A stretch of DNA of 12,512 nt from an uncultured Lachnospiraceae bacterium (GTDB lineage: Bacteria > Bacillota > Clostridia > Lachnospirales > Lachnospiraceae): the NCBI GenBank assembly GCA_910586095.1, contig CAJUHQ010000102.1:1-12512 (forward strand), written 5' to 3'. Both the position numbers and the translations under genes were made by a program. Positions 6,401-12,511 of this stretch are shown here, in pieces. The notes below the pieces were generated by a model. It was not told the origin of the DNA, did no database searches, and was given only the letters and a program-made list of their open reading frames with translations. Every line of letters starts with the position of its first letter. Within the stretch, counting starts at the first letter, position 1.

Positions 6401-6434
6401 AATCGGGTAGGATTACTCTCCTACCCGATTTTTT
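6401..6434. terminator. Bidirectional intrinsic terminator shared by convergent genes
   Basis: A perfect 12-bp stem (6401-6412 with 6419-6430) closes a 6-nt loop. It is followed by T6 on the plus strand and preceded by A-rich DNA, giving a U-tract on the minus strand as well. It starts right after the alarmone synthetase stop codon. The stop codon of the minus-strand DUF1934 gene (6413-6415) lies in its loop. Confidence 0.9.
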
Positions 6435-6868
6435 ATTTCTATTTGAATCGTGCACTCTGCTATAAATTGATAATTTGCCTCTAGCTCATAGTTAATATGT
6501 ACTCTCATAGCATTTTGATCTTCTTCAATACATATTCTTTTCGTGTCAAACGCAACTAGAATATTTCCAAATGGAGTCCCATAGTCTGTCATTGTCTTTT
6601 TGCCTTCTGCAAACAGCATTTGCACATTGATAGGCCCTTTTTTAGTCAAAGAAAATTCTCTATCCTTAAACTTAATTCTATTTATAATAGGTTCGCTGCA
6701 CTCCTCTAAAAGCTCCTCATACAACACAAAATGTGTTCCATTTTTATAATAATATTCTCCTGGACATATGGTCTGTATGGAATCAAGTTCTTCATCTGTA
6801 GCTGCTTCCTCCACTTCCCTTTCAGAAAACTGAAGTCCTTGTATAGATACCAACACCTCTTTTGTCAA
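6413..6868 (-). CDS. DUF1934 domain-containing protein (YwiB-like)
   Basis: Conserved cytoplasmic protein of 151 aa with the DUF1934 pattern: N-terminal KEVLVSIQGLQ, then GEYYYKNGTHFVLYEE (37-52), INRIKFKDREFSLTKKG (62-78), INVQMLF (80-86), YGTPFGNILVAFDT (96-109) and a final run of beta strands ending IQIEIKNRVGE. The family is thought to adopt a small calycin-like beta barrel and has no established biochemical role. The start is TTG at 6868, supported by AGGAGGT at 6877-6883 with 8 nt spacing; no ATG with a comparable site exists. The last codons lie inside the stem of the shared terminator, so the gene and the convergent synthetase gene have no spare DNA between them. Confidence 0.88.
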   Translation of the reverse strand: MTKEVLVSIQGLQFSEREVEEAATDEELDSIQTICPGEYYYKNGTHFVLYEELLEECSEPIINRIKFKDREFSLTKKGPINVQMLFAEGKKTMTDYGTPFGNILVAFDTKRICIEEDQNAMRVHINYELEANYQFIAECTIQIEIKNRVGE

Positions 6869-6902
6869 CTTTGCTTACCTCCTGCATGCCAAAGCCATCA
6901 AG

Positions 6903-6930
6903 CTATTACTGTAAAAGTCTCGATCTTCAA
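6903..6930 (-). promoter_or_regulatory. Possible promoter of the DUF1934 gene
   Basis: On the minus strand TTGAAG (6930-6925), a 16-nt spacer and TAATAG (6908-6903) could form a promoter just upstream of the TTG-start gene. Both boxes are imperfect. Confidence 0.25.
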
Positions 6931-6933
6931 TCA

Positions 6934-7096
6934 GGACTGCGCACTTGCTGCGCTGTCCGTACACGCGCCATGCAACTTGTTGCATGTGTGCATCAGGTTT
7001 CTATACGCCCACTTTTATGGATGGTGGTGCAGTTACGGCTGCATGGGCGTTTTGAATATGTATGAAGTTCGCAGTATCATGCGAATTTCTCTTTTT
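6934..7096 (+). ncRNA. Four-hairpin structured element ending in U-tract, possible small RNA
   Basis: Four hairpins follow one another in otherwise non-coding DNA. H1 is GGAC-T-GCGCA (6934-6943) with TGCGC-T-GTCC (6949-6958). H2 is CATGCAA (6969-6975) with TTGCATG (6980-6986). H3 is CGCCCA (7006-7011) with TGGGCG (7044-7049), enclosing TGCAG/CTGCA (7028-7032/7039-7043) and followed by T4. H4 is TTCGCA (7068-7073) with TGCGAA (7080-7085), followed by TTTCTCTTTTT. The U-tracts point to a plus-strand transcript ending near 7096, divergent from DUF1934 and convergent with the 99-aa gene. It is more GC-rich than its surroundings. No Rfam family is recognised; it may instead be a dispersed repeat or a minus-strand leader. 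Confidence 0.4.
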
Positions 7097-7111
7097 AAAT
7101 CTGAAGAACGA

Positions 7112-7411
7112 TTACAAGAATAAATCCAATAAAGCAATTTTGTATTTTATAGTCACCTCTGTATTCTCATCGGTATCCCCGTAAAAATAAGATTCCATAA
7201 AACGCTCTGCCTCTTCCTGTGTCAACTCTTTTCCATCTTCTCCAACAATACAGCCTTCTCCAATCTTAATAAAAATCTCTGGACTGAGCGCTCCTATCCA
7301 AATCACTACTCCCAAAAACACGACCATCTTTTTGAACCAACTCTTGCCCGCTGTCAATAGCCCATATATAGAATGATTTGTCCACTGTTTCGCCTGTGTT
7401 TTTTTATGCAT
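7112..7411 (-). CDS. Hypothetical small membrane protein, 99 aa
   Basis: Unrecognised protein of 99 aa. A basic N-terminus (MHKKTQAKQWTN) is followed by one predicted membrane segment, MVVFLGVVIWIGALSPEIFI (about 29-48). Then comes an acidic, probably soluble part with KELTQEEAERFMESYFYGDT (61-80). The Lys-rich side before the helix suggests the N-terminus stays inside and the C-terminal domain faces out. The ATG is preceded by AGGAGGG at about 8 nt, and a promoter is visible at 7474-7503. No family motif is recognised. The stop lies 15 nt from the end of the four-hairpin element on the opposite strand. Confidence 0.65.
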   Translation of the reverse strand: MHKKTQAKQWTNHSIYGLLTAGKSWFKKMVVFLGVVIWIGALSPEIFIKIGEGCIVGEDGKELTQEEAERFMESYFYGDTDENTEVTIKYKIALLDLFL

Positions 7412-7473
7412 ATGTCATACCCTCCTGCCTACTTTTTCCAAGTCCTATACTACAAAACTTGTCTTTACAGGTA

Positions 7474-7503
7474 AGTATAAACATTTTTACAATCTCTATA
7501 CAA
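7474..7503 (-). promoter_or_regulatory. Candidate promoter of the 99-aa gene; rest of the gap appears empty
   Basis: On the minus strand TTGTAT (7503-7498), an 18-nt spacer and TATACT (7479-7474) lie about 60 bp before the ATG. The remaining intergenic DNA (to 7665) is AT-rich, and I see no gene or clear terminator for gntR in it. Confidence 0.4.
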
Positions 7504-7665
7504 TGCATGTTGAATTTTACAATCTTTTCAAAAAATAGCACACTTTACAGATACATTGATTCATATATGTTCGCTTTTTTATGATTGTTTTGCGGCTTCT
7601 CTCATTTTCTTGTAAATAGCATCCAACACATTATTTTTTCTTTATGATTATATTCCTATAGCCAT

Positions 7666-8346
7666 TTATTGGGAATCTGCCGATTTTTCAAGACAAAGTT
7701 GCCGAATAATTGCCTCCTCCTGATTGTTAATGTGCTTTCTCACCACTTCTGCTGCTGATTTTTTATCTTTTTTGACAATACTTTGATACATCTGCTCATG
7801 CTCTTTTCCCAACATCTCGTGTGAAGTAGCATCCTTTAAATATTCAAATCGATATCTATACATTTGTTCTGATAAATTACTCACAAGCTGTATCAGACGT
7901 ACATTTCTTGTAGAACACACAATAATATCATGAAATGCAACATCTGCTTCTGCTATTTTTCGTGTATCTTCTGTCTTTGCTGCCATGCTAAAACTTTCAC
8001 ATGCTGTCAATAGCTTTCCTAATTCTTCCTGTCCCATACGCTCACAGGCCAGTTCTATGGCAAGTACATCCAATGCACACCTTACTTCCATAACATCCTT
8101 TAAACTCTGGAGAGTAATCTGTGCAACTTCGGCTCCGCGTCTTGGTATCATAATAACCAATCCTTCCAGCTCTAGTTTTCGGATTGCCTCTCTGATTGGA
8201 GTTCGACTAACTCCAAGCTTATTTGCTAGATGCATTTCCATAAGTCGTTCTCCTGGTTTTAATCTTCCTGTCAATATCTCCTGCCTTAGTGTATTGAATA
8301 CTACATCCCTAAGCGGTAAATACTCTTCATTGTCTATTCTGCCCAT
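7666..8346 (-). CDS. GntR family transcriptional regulator, FadR/FCD subfamily
   Basis: Predicted dimeric DNA-binding repressor or activator of 226 aa. The N-terminal winged helix-turn-helix covers about residues 10-75 with the signature LKPGERLMEMHLANKLGVSRTPIREAIRKLELEGLV. The C-terminal all-helical FCD ligand domain keeps the expected metal ligands, seen as DVAFH (Asp135, His139), EHEQ (His183) and KHINNQ (His205). I chose the ATG at 8346 because the GGGGG run ends 7 nt before it; the ATG at 8352 is too close to that site. The gene lies 46 bp downstream of ispE on the same strand with no terminator between, so the two are probably co-transcribed. The ligand, likely a small carboxylate as in other FCD regulators, is unknown, and a direct link to isoprenoid synthesis is not shown. 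Confidence 0.9.
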   Translation of the reverse strand: MGRIDNEEYLPLRDVVFNTLRQEILTGRLKPGERLMEMHLANKLGVSRTPIREAIRKLELEGLVIMIPRRGAEVAQITLQSLKDVMEVRCALDVLAIELACERMGQEELGKLLTACESFSMAAKTEDTRKIAEADVAFHDIIVCSTRNVRLIQLVSNLSEQMYRYRFEYLKDATSHEMLGKEHEQMYQSIVKKDKKSAAEVVRKHINNQEEAIIRQLCLEKSADSQ

Positions 8347-8392
8347 ACTCATGCCCCCGCTTTACCATCTTTATCATGAACTTTGTGTCTGT

Positions 8393-9292
8393 TCAGCCAA
8401 TGTCGCCTTTTGTGTCATTATAAAATTCTGTCACTTGAACCTGTGCTTTTATTTTTGTCTCATCAAACATCTGCCTTATTGCCGTCTCTGCTGCTTTTGC
8501 TGTTTCTTTTTTTGTAAAGATGCCAAAAACACTTGGCCCACTTCCACTCATAACAGCATTCACTGCCCCCCTTTCAAGCATCCTACTTTTAATCTTCATT
8601 ATAATAGGATATTTTTTCGCTGTCACTGTCTCCATCACATTCTCCATATGCTGTGCAATACCTGCAAGATTTTCTTGTTGTAGCGCTTTTACTAGACCAT
8701 CAATGTCTGGATGTCTTTTCAACTTATCAATATGAAGATTCTCATATACCCACTTTGTAGCTACCATAATATCTGGCTTTACCACCAACAAAGCCGCATG
8801 TGGAGGTGCTGGGAGTGGCGTTAGCTTCTCTCCAATTCCTTCTGCGAGCGCAGTGCCTCCCAACACGCAAAACGGAATATCTGCTCCAAGTTGTACTGCC
8901 TGCTCCATCAACTGTTCTCTACTGCGCGAAAGACCAAACAATTCATTCATAGCAATCATTGTCGTTGCCGCATCAGTACTACCACCGGCCATTCCTGCGG
9001 CTACAGGTATATTTTTTTTGAGGTGTATCTCTATTCCTTCCTGTATAGAATATTGTTCCTTCATAAGCTTTGCTGCACGAAAGATCAAATTATTTTCCAA
9101 ATCCCCTAGATAATCTTTACTGTCTACTTGCAATATAATATCTGGATCTCTTCTTTTACAAAATTCTAACTCATCATAAATATTGACTGTCTGCATTACT
9201 GTTCTAATCTCATGATATCCATTTTCAAGACGTCTACAGACATCCAATGCCAAATTCACTTTTGCCCGCGCCTTATATTGTAGCAGTTGCAT
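8393..9292 (-). CDS. ispE: 4-diphosphocytidyl-2-C-methyl-D-erythritol kinase
   Basis: Cytosolic GHMP-family kinase of the MEP isoprenoid pathway. It phosphorylates the 2-hydroxyl of CDP-methylerythritol with ATP. The 299-aa product has the family's usual length. Motifs in order: KARAKVNLALDV (7-18, with the conserved Lys11), GYHEIRTVMQTV (25-36), the ATP-binding glycine-rich loop PVAAGMAGGSTDAAT (96-110), LGADIPFCVLGG (135-146, catalytic Asp138) and the C-terminal GHMP motif MSGSGPSVFGIF (248-259). The ATG is preceded by AAGGGGG with 9 nt spacing. A near-consensus promoter lies 43 bp upstream, and gntR follows. The complete motif set indicates an active enzyme and use of the MEP rather than the mevalonate route. 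Confidence 0.97.
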   Translation of the reverse strand: MQLLQYKARAKVNLALDVCRRLENGYHEIRTVMQTVNIYDELEFCKRRDPDIILQVDSKDYLGDLENNLIFRAAKLMKEQYSIQEGIEIHLKKNIPVAAGMAGGSTDAATTMIAMNELFGLSRSREQLMEQAVQLGADIPFCVLGGTALAEGIGEKLTPLPAPPHAALLVVKPDIMVATKWVYENLHIDKLKRHPDIDGLVKALQQENLAGIAQHMENVMETVTAKKYPIIMKIKSRMLERGAVNAVMSGSGPSVFGIFTKKETAKAAETAIRQMFDETKIKAQVQVTEFYNDTKGDIG

Positions 9293-9334
9293 CTGGCTAG
9301 TCCCCCTTGTATTTTTTTTCGTACAATTTTATTT

Positions 9335-9363
9335 ATTATATAAAAAAACGTGCGGTTCGTCAA
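9335..9363 (-). promoter_or_regulatory. Promoter of the ispE-gntR operon
   Basis: On the minus strand TTGACG (9363-9358), a 17-nt spacer and a perfect TATAAT (9340-9335) form a near-consensus sigma-A promoter. Transcription would start near 9328, about 36 nt before the ispE start codon. Confidence 0.8.
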
Positions 9364-9489
9364 CCTATTACCCATGCACTTTTAGCACTGTAGCAACGGT
9401 TTTGTCATTGCTTTTTCTGTTATAGTGTTGATTTCATTTTGTACTTATCTTCATCATACTCTTTACTAAGTTGTGTTTTTCCTATAAAA

Positions 9490-9515
9490 TAAAAAAGAGA
9501 TTGTTTTCGATCTCT
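9490..9515 (-). terminator. Minus-strand terminator-like hairpin upstream of the cyclophilin gene
   Basis: AGAGAT (9496-9501) pairs with ATCTCT (9510-9515) around an 8-nt loop. Read on the minus strand the stem is followed by T6 from the A-run at 9491-9496. No minus-strand gene ends here, so it would stop antisense transcription entering from the cyclophilin/integrated-element side and insulate ispE. Confidence 0.45.
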
Positions 9516-9529
9516 ACAATGATTATACC
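9501..9529 (+). promoter_or_regulatory. Possible promoter of the cyclophilin gene
   Basis: TTGTTT (9501-9506), a 17-nt spacer and TATACC (9524-9529) lie about 50 bp before the cyclophilin ATG. The -35 box overlaps the opposite-strand hairpin at 9496-9515. Confidence 0.35.
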
Positions 9530-9579
9530 TTCTAACAAAGAAGGACCCTGTAAAGCATTATGAAAAGGAGAATTTTATT

Positions 9580-10101
9580 ATGGCACAAAATCCTGTCATC
9601 ACAATTGAAATGGAAAATGGAGAACGTATCAAAGCAGAATTATATCCTGAAATTGCCCCTAACACTGTCAATAATTTTGTCAGTCTAGTAAAAAAGGGCT
9701 TCTATGATGGATTGATTTTTCATCGAGTAATCAAGAATTTTATGATACAAGGTGGATGTCCTGATGGAACTGGTATGGGAGATCCAGGATATTCTATACC
9801 AGGAGAATTTTCGCAAAATGGATTTGAGAATCCTTTGAAGCACACACAAGGCGTACTTTCTATGGCACGAAGCCAGATGCCAGATTCCGCAGGCAGCCAA
9901 TTCTTCATTATGCACAAGACAAGCCCGCATTTAGATGGCGCTTATGCGGCGTTTGGAAAGGTCATAGAAGGTATGGAAGTGGTGAACCGCATTGCTGAAA
10001 CAGCTACCGATTATTCCAACAGACCCCTTGAAAATCAAGTAATGCAGCGTGTTATCGTCGATACTTTCGGTGTAGAATACCCAGAACCGGAGAGGCTCTA
10101 A
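9580..10101 (+). CDS. Peptidyl-prolyl cis-trans isomerase, cyclophilin type
   Basis: Cytoplasmic cyclophilin of 173 aa that speeds cis-trans isomerisation of peptide bonds before proline during protein folding. The usual cyclophilin motifs are present: APNTVNNFVSLVKKGFYDG (26-44), FHRVIKNFMIQGGCP (47-61, catalytic Arg49), GVLSMAR (91-97), SAGSQFFI (103-110) and LDGAYAAFGKVIEGMEVV (118-135). There is no signal peptide, so it acts in the cytosol, like PpiB. AAGGAG lies 9 nt before the ATG. The gene appears single. Its 3' end is followed almost at once by the junction of an integrated element, and no strong terminator of its own is visible. Confidence 0.96.
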   Translation: MAQNPVITIEMENGERIKAELYPEIAPNTVNNFVSLVKKGFYDGLIFHRVIKNFMIQGGCPDGTGMGDPGYSIPGEFSQNGFENPLKHTQGVLSMARSQMPDSAGSQFFIMHKTSPHLDGAYAAFGKVIEGMEVVNRIAETATDYSNRPLENQVMQRVIVDTFGVEYPEPERL

Positions 10102-10127
10102 GCAGTTTCTCAAAAAAGTATTATTCG

Positions 10128-10154
10128 GTACTGTTCAGTACGGTTTTTATAAAA
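10128..10154. other. Short palindrome and AT-rich core, candidate element junction
   Basis: GTACT (10128-10132) and AGTAC (10137-10141) pair around GTTC, followed by GG and the AT-rich TTTTTATAAAA (10144-10154). It lies between the cyclophilin stop codon and the integrase-side direct repeats. Tn916-type elements insert in AT-rich, weakly conserved targets, so the junction probably lies here. The stem plus T5 could alternatively be a weak plus-strand terminator. Confidence 0.35.
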
Positions 10155-10155
10155 T

Positions 10156-10179
10156 TTGTTGTCAAAATTGTTGTCAATT
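10156..10179. repeat. Tandem 12-bp direct repeats near the integrase, candidate arm-type sites
   Basis: TTGTTGTCAA occurs at 10156-10165 and again at 10168-10177, a period of 12 bp. Tn916-like integrases bind short direct repeats near the element ends through their N-terminal domain. The position just downstream of the integrase gene, inside the presumed element end, fits that role. Confidence 0.55.
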
Positions 10180-10232
10180 TTTATCTTGAAGAACAGCGTC
10201 AGACACTCCCTTGAAGATATTAAATTGCAATG

Positions 10233-11464
10233 TTAAAAGATTTTCAGGTTTTTGGACAGTTCGTCCAATGCTTGCTTTTTCTTTTCCTCCGTAGCTTTGG
10301 CATATATATCCATCGTTATGGAGATGTTTGCATGACCCATTATCTCCTGAATTACCTTGATGTTCGTTTCATTTTCGCAAAACCGTGTGCAAAACGTATG
10401 GCGAAAAACGTGGCAACTGAAATGAGGGATGATAATGGGTTGTCTGTTTTCTTCCTGAGCCTTTTGCTCCTCCTCTTTGTTGCACCATCTTGTTATTGTG
10501 TCGATTTCTCTGTTAATTGCCTCCGGGGAGCGCAGCCTGCCCTCCTCATTCACAAATATGAATCCAGTCATGCCGCTTATTGTAGGAGTGGGGAAACCTC
10601 TTTCCTGCTGTACCTTATATTCCGCTTTTAAAGCATCAATACCTGATCAATCATGGGAATATCTCTAATGCCTGCCTTTGTTTTTGGCTCCGTAATCATC
10701 CATTGTGCTTTATCGTCTGTTCCCGGACGATATTTAGCAGCGTGAGTAATATGAATAATGCGATTTTCAAAATCTACATCATCCCACCGCAGTCCTAACG
10801 CTTCCCCCATACGGCAGCCTGTGCCAAGATAAAAAGTGAACAGCGGTACATACTTCACATGAACAGGATCATTAGCAGTAAAATTCATAAATCTTTGCTG
10901 TTGCGCCATTGTCAAAGGGGCTTTTGTTTCTCGTGAATACCCTGTTTTTTTCTTTACTTGCGCCATAATCCCATGTGTCGGGTTCTGCCGGATAATTTCA
11001 TCTTTAATCGCCATCTCAAATACAGAATGAAGAACAATATGGATATACTCAACAGTACGGACTTTAAGCTGTTTTTCCTCAATCAGATAGAAATAAAAGT
11101 GAACCATATCCGCATATCTAAGGTCTATCAGCTTTTTCTTCCCCATCATTTCTCCTACATAATGCCAATAAAGATATTTGTATGTATGAAATGTATTAGG
11201 ACGCAAATCGTATTTCGTAGCAATGTAGCGCTCAAACATCTTATTCAGTGTAATATTACGTGCTTTTGCCGAATCAATTCCGTCAAACTGATCTTTCATT
11301 AACTCCTGTTCTTTCTTTCGGAGTTCAGCTAAATCATTTGCATAAACGCTTCTACGTTTCCCATACACATCCGTATATGTATAAACATATCTTTTGTCAG
11401 ATGCACGTTGACATTCCCCTTTCCAAAGCGCTCTCCCTTTAAGGTCTTTTCTTGCTTTTGCCAT
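10233..11464 (-). pseudogene. int: Tyrosine integrase (Tn916 Int-like), split by a frameshift
   Basis: Two frames together encode one tyrosine recombinase of about 410 aa. The first (10628-11464, 278 aa) has the N-terminal arm-binding domain of Tn916-type integrases (KGRALWKGECQR and YVYTYTDVYGKRRSVYA, 9-42), a core-binding helical domain (about 72-165) and the first catalytic block GTGCRMGEALGLRW (Arg218), then TEPKTKAG with the catalytic Lys. It stops at TAA (10628-10630). The second frame, open from just past that stop to 10233, carries HVFRH (His and Arg), GHANISI and the nucleophile MDIY. All catalytic residues survive. One extra T in the CTTTAAAAG run would restore a single frame, so a 1-nt deletion or a sequencing error is the likely cause. 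AGGAAGGAG precedes the ATG. It would drive integration and excision of the element. Confidence 0.88.
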
Positions 11465-11503
11465 GCTTCTCCTTCCTAATCTTCAAGAAAGAGAGTTTGC
11501 AAG

Positions 11504-11686
11504 TCAGAGTCCGGCTTTCTGATATTGTTGGTATAACAAATCCAAGCCTTTCTCAATAGCTTCTGTTTGGGTCAAATTATGTTCAGAGGCAAATCGTTTC
11601 AGTTTCTCATAATCTTCCTCTTTCATTCGGAAGCCTGCCGAAACCTTTCTTGGGGATGCAACTTTTGGTCTCCCCATTTTTGCCAT
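11504..11686 (-). CDS. Small ribbon-helix-helix DNA-binding protein, 60 aa
   Basis: Predicted dimeric repressor of the ribbon-helix-helix (CopG/Arc-like) type. A basic N-terminus with GRPKVASPRK (5-14) leads into a strand, VSAGFRM (15-21), and two helices, KEEDYEKLKRFASEHNL and TQTEAIEKGLDLLYQQYQ. The GRPK stretch may add minor-groove contact. AGGAGGT lies 9 nt before the ATG. A TTGACT-17-TATAAT promoter spanned by a perfect 20-bp inverted repeat sits directly upstream, which suggests the protein represses its own transcription and that of the integrase gene 39 bp downstream. This link is inference; the fold assignment is fairly firm. Confidence 0.8.
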   Translation of the reverse strand: MAKMGRPKVASPRKVSAGFRMKEEDYEKLKRFASEHNLTQTEAIEKGLDLLYQQYQKAGL

Positions 11687-11716
11687 TGAATTTTTACCTC
11701 CTTCCTGTTTTCCCCT

Positions 11717-11767
11717 ATTATACTAATTGCAGAACAAAAAGTCAACATTTTTGTTCTGCAATTAGTA
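11717..11767 (-). promoter_or_regulatory. Strong promoter spanned by a perfect 20-bp inverted repeat (operator)
   Basis: On the minus strand TTGACT (11745-11740), a 17-nt spacer and TATAAT (11722-11717) form a near-consensus promoter for the ribbon-helix-helix/integrase pair. Arms 11721-11740 and 11748-11767 are exactly complementary with a 7-nt centre, GTCAACA. The repeat covers the spacer, most of the -35 box and the edge of the -10 box, so a dimer or tetramer bound there would block RNA polymerase. Confidence 0.8.
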
Positions 11768-11802
11768 ATTTGTATTTTGTTTTTGCAAACTCACTTCCCA
11801 TA

Positions 11803-12042
11803 CTACTCTCTATTGCTCATACGAAAAGTTTCTAAATATTCCTCGAATATATCACAGTTCACTAACACCATTTTACCAATTTTATATTTTGCACCTGCTT
11901 CTTCAGCCAAATTTTCAAAACTACTCTGGCTCATATCGTAAAGCTCTGCTCCTGTTTTGTATCTTACAAAGCGTTTTCTTCCATATTTCTCTTTCACTAC
12001 ATTTATTACTTCAACCTTTTTCAAATTACCTGCGTTTTTCAT
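11803..12042 (-). CDS. DUF6462/excisionase-like helix-turn-helix protein, 79 aa
   Basis: Small basic protein of 79 aa. The segment RFVRYKTGAELYDMSQSSFENLAEEAGAKYKIGKMVLVNCDIFEEYLETF (about 24-73) has the order expected of MerR/excisionase-like winged helix proteins: a helix-turn-helix, then a short strand pair with KYKIGKMVLVN, then a helix naming the last contact. This matches the DUF6462 group found next to integrases in clostridial mobile elements. It would bend DNA at the element ends to favour excision, or act as a regulator. AAAGG lies 6 nt upstream of the ATG (within AAAGGAGG). It lies two genes upstream of the integrase on the same strand, the normal xis-int order. Confidence 0.7.
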   Translation of the reverse strand: MKNAGNLKKVEVINVVKEKYGRKRFVRYKTGAELYDMSQSSFENLAEEAGAKYKIGKMVLVNCDIFEEYLETFRMSNRE

Positions 12043-12060
12043 AATCCTCCTTTCACGGTA

Positions 12061-12240
12061 TTATCTACCAATAAAAAAACAGGTTGTAAAAATTCCTATC
12101 CTTTTATCCGCAGACAATAGCTTTTCTTTCAAAAAAACACATACGAGTGACAGTTCATTACACTGTCCACATCGGTATCGCACCGTCATTCTATGTTGAC
12201 CGGAAAACCCGGAAGTATCATTATCAAAGATATGCCTCAT
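12061..12240 (-). CDS. Possible small protein, 59 aa, with CxxC motif
   Basis: A frame of 59 codons starts MRHIFDNDTSGFSGQHRMTV and includes RYRCGQCNELSLVCVFLKEK (21-40). CGQC could be half of a zinc site. It begins 4 nt after the stop of the preceding 56-codon frame and ends 18 nt before the excisionase-like gene. The ribosome binding site is weak (GAGG 2 nt before ATG). A hairpin (12149-12154 with 12162-12167) followed on the minus strand by T7 lies inside the frame. The region may therefore instead be a structured leader. Unrecognised; coding status uncertain. Confidence 0.35.
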   Translation of the reverse strand: MRHIFDNDTSGFSGQHRMTVRYRCGQCNELSLVCVFLKEKLLSADKRIGIFTTCFFIGR

Positions 12241-12244
12241 TGCC

Positions 12245-12415
12245 TCATGTAACTGCTACACTTTTTGCCAGACATTCATCGCTCACTGCCTTAGCTTCAA
12301 TACCAGATTTCAATATTCCCTCGCATACACTTCCATTCAAAAATGAAAGCAGGCAGCTCTTGGCGTGTCCGCATAGCGGCTCCGCACATCCCACACGTCC
12401 CGTATGTATTTGCAT
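12245..12415 (-). CDS. Possible small Cys-containing protein, 56 aa
   Basis: A frame of 56 codons starts MQIHTGRVGCAEPLCGHAKS and continues with CLLSFLNGSVCEGILKSGIE, ending KSVAVT. It has four cysteines in the first 31 residues. Its ATG lies 2 nt after the TGA of the frame entering from the window edge, and its own TGA lies 4 nt before the next ATG. This is suggestive of translational coupling, although no Shine-Dalgarno sequence is seen. It lies in the integrated element upstream of the excisionase-like gene. Function unknown, and it may be a chance frame in a conserved non-coding region. Confidence 0.35.
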   Translation of the reverse strand: MQIHTGRVGCAEPLCGHAKSCLLSFLNGSVCEGILKSGIEAKAVSDECLAKSVAVT

Positions 12416-12417
12416 AT

Positions 12418-12511
12418 TCAATTTTCAAGGTTCAATCCGGCAGAAACCTTCCTGCCTGTTTTGGATAAAATCATTTCTGGACTTGTCAGCCCAAAAAGCA
12501 CATAAGCACTC
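12418..12511 (-). CDS. 3' end of a possible gene cut by the window edge
   Basis: A frame open from the window edge ends with VLFGLTSPEMILSKTGRKVS and LNLEN before TGA at 12420-12418. Only about 30 codons are visible and no family is recognised. A second minus-strand frame is also open here for a similar length, so assignment is weak. A GGCAG/CTGCC hairpin (12439-12443/12452-12456) overlaps it. The best support is the 2-nt spacing to the next ATG. Confidence 0.25.
   Translation of the reverse strand, partial: SAYVLFGLTSPEMILSKTGRKVSAGLNLEN

Noticed and set aside
6884..7111. T-box or known riboswitch leader for DUF1934
   Set aside because: No T-box core or other recognised aptamer consensus is seen, and the U-tracts follow the stems on the plus strand, opposite to DUF1934.
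6731..7123. Plus-strand ORFs through the four-hairpin region
   Set aside because: They lack ribosome binding sites, overlap DUF1934 antisense and have unprotein-like composition. The hairpins explain the sequence better.
7985..9113. Long plus-strand ORFs opposite gntR and ispE
   Set aside because: They are antisense shadows of two firmly identified genes and have no ribosome binding sites.
10620..10634. Programmed -1 frameshift in the integrase
   Set aside because: No X-XXY-YYZ slippery heptamer lies in the correct reading register at CTT TAA AAG. A simple indel explains the break better.
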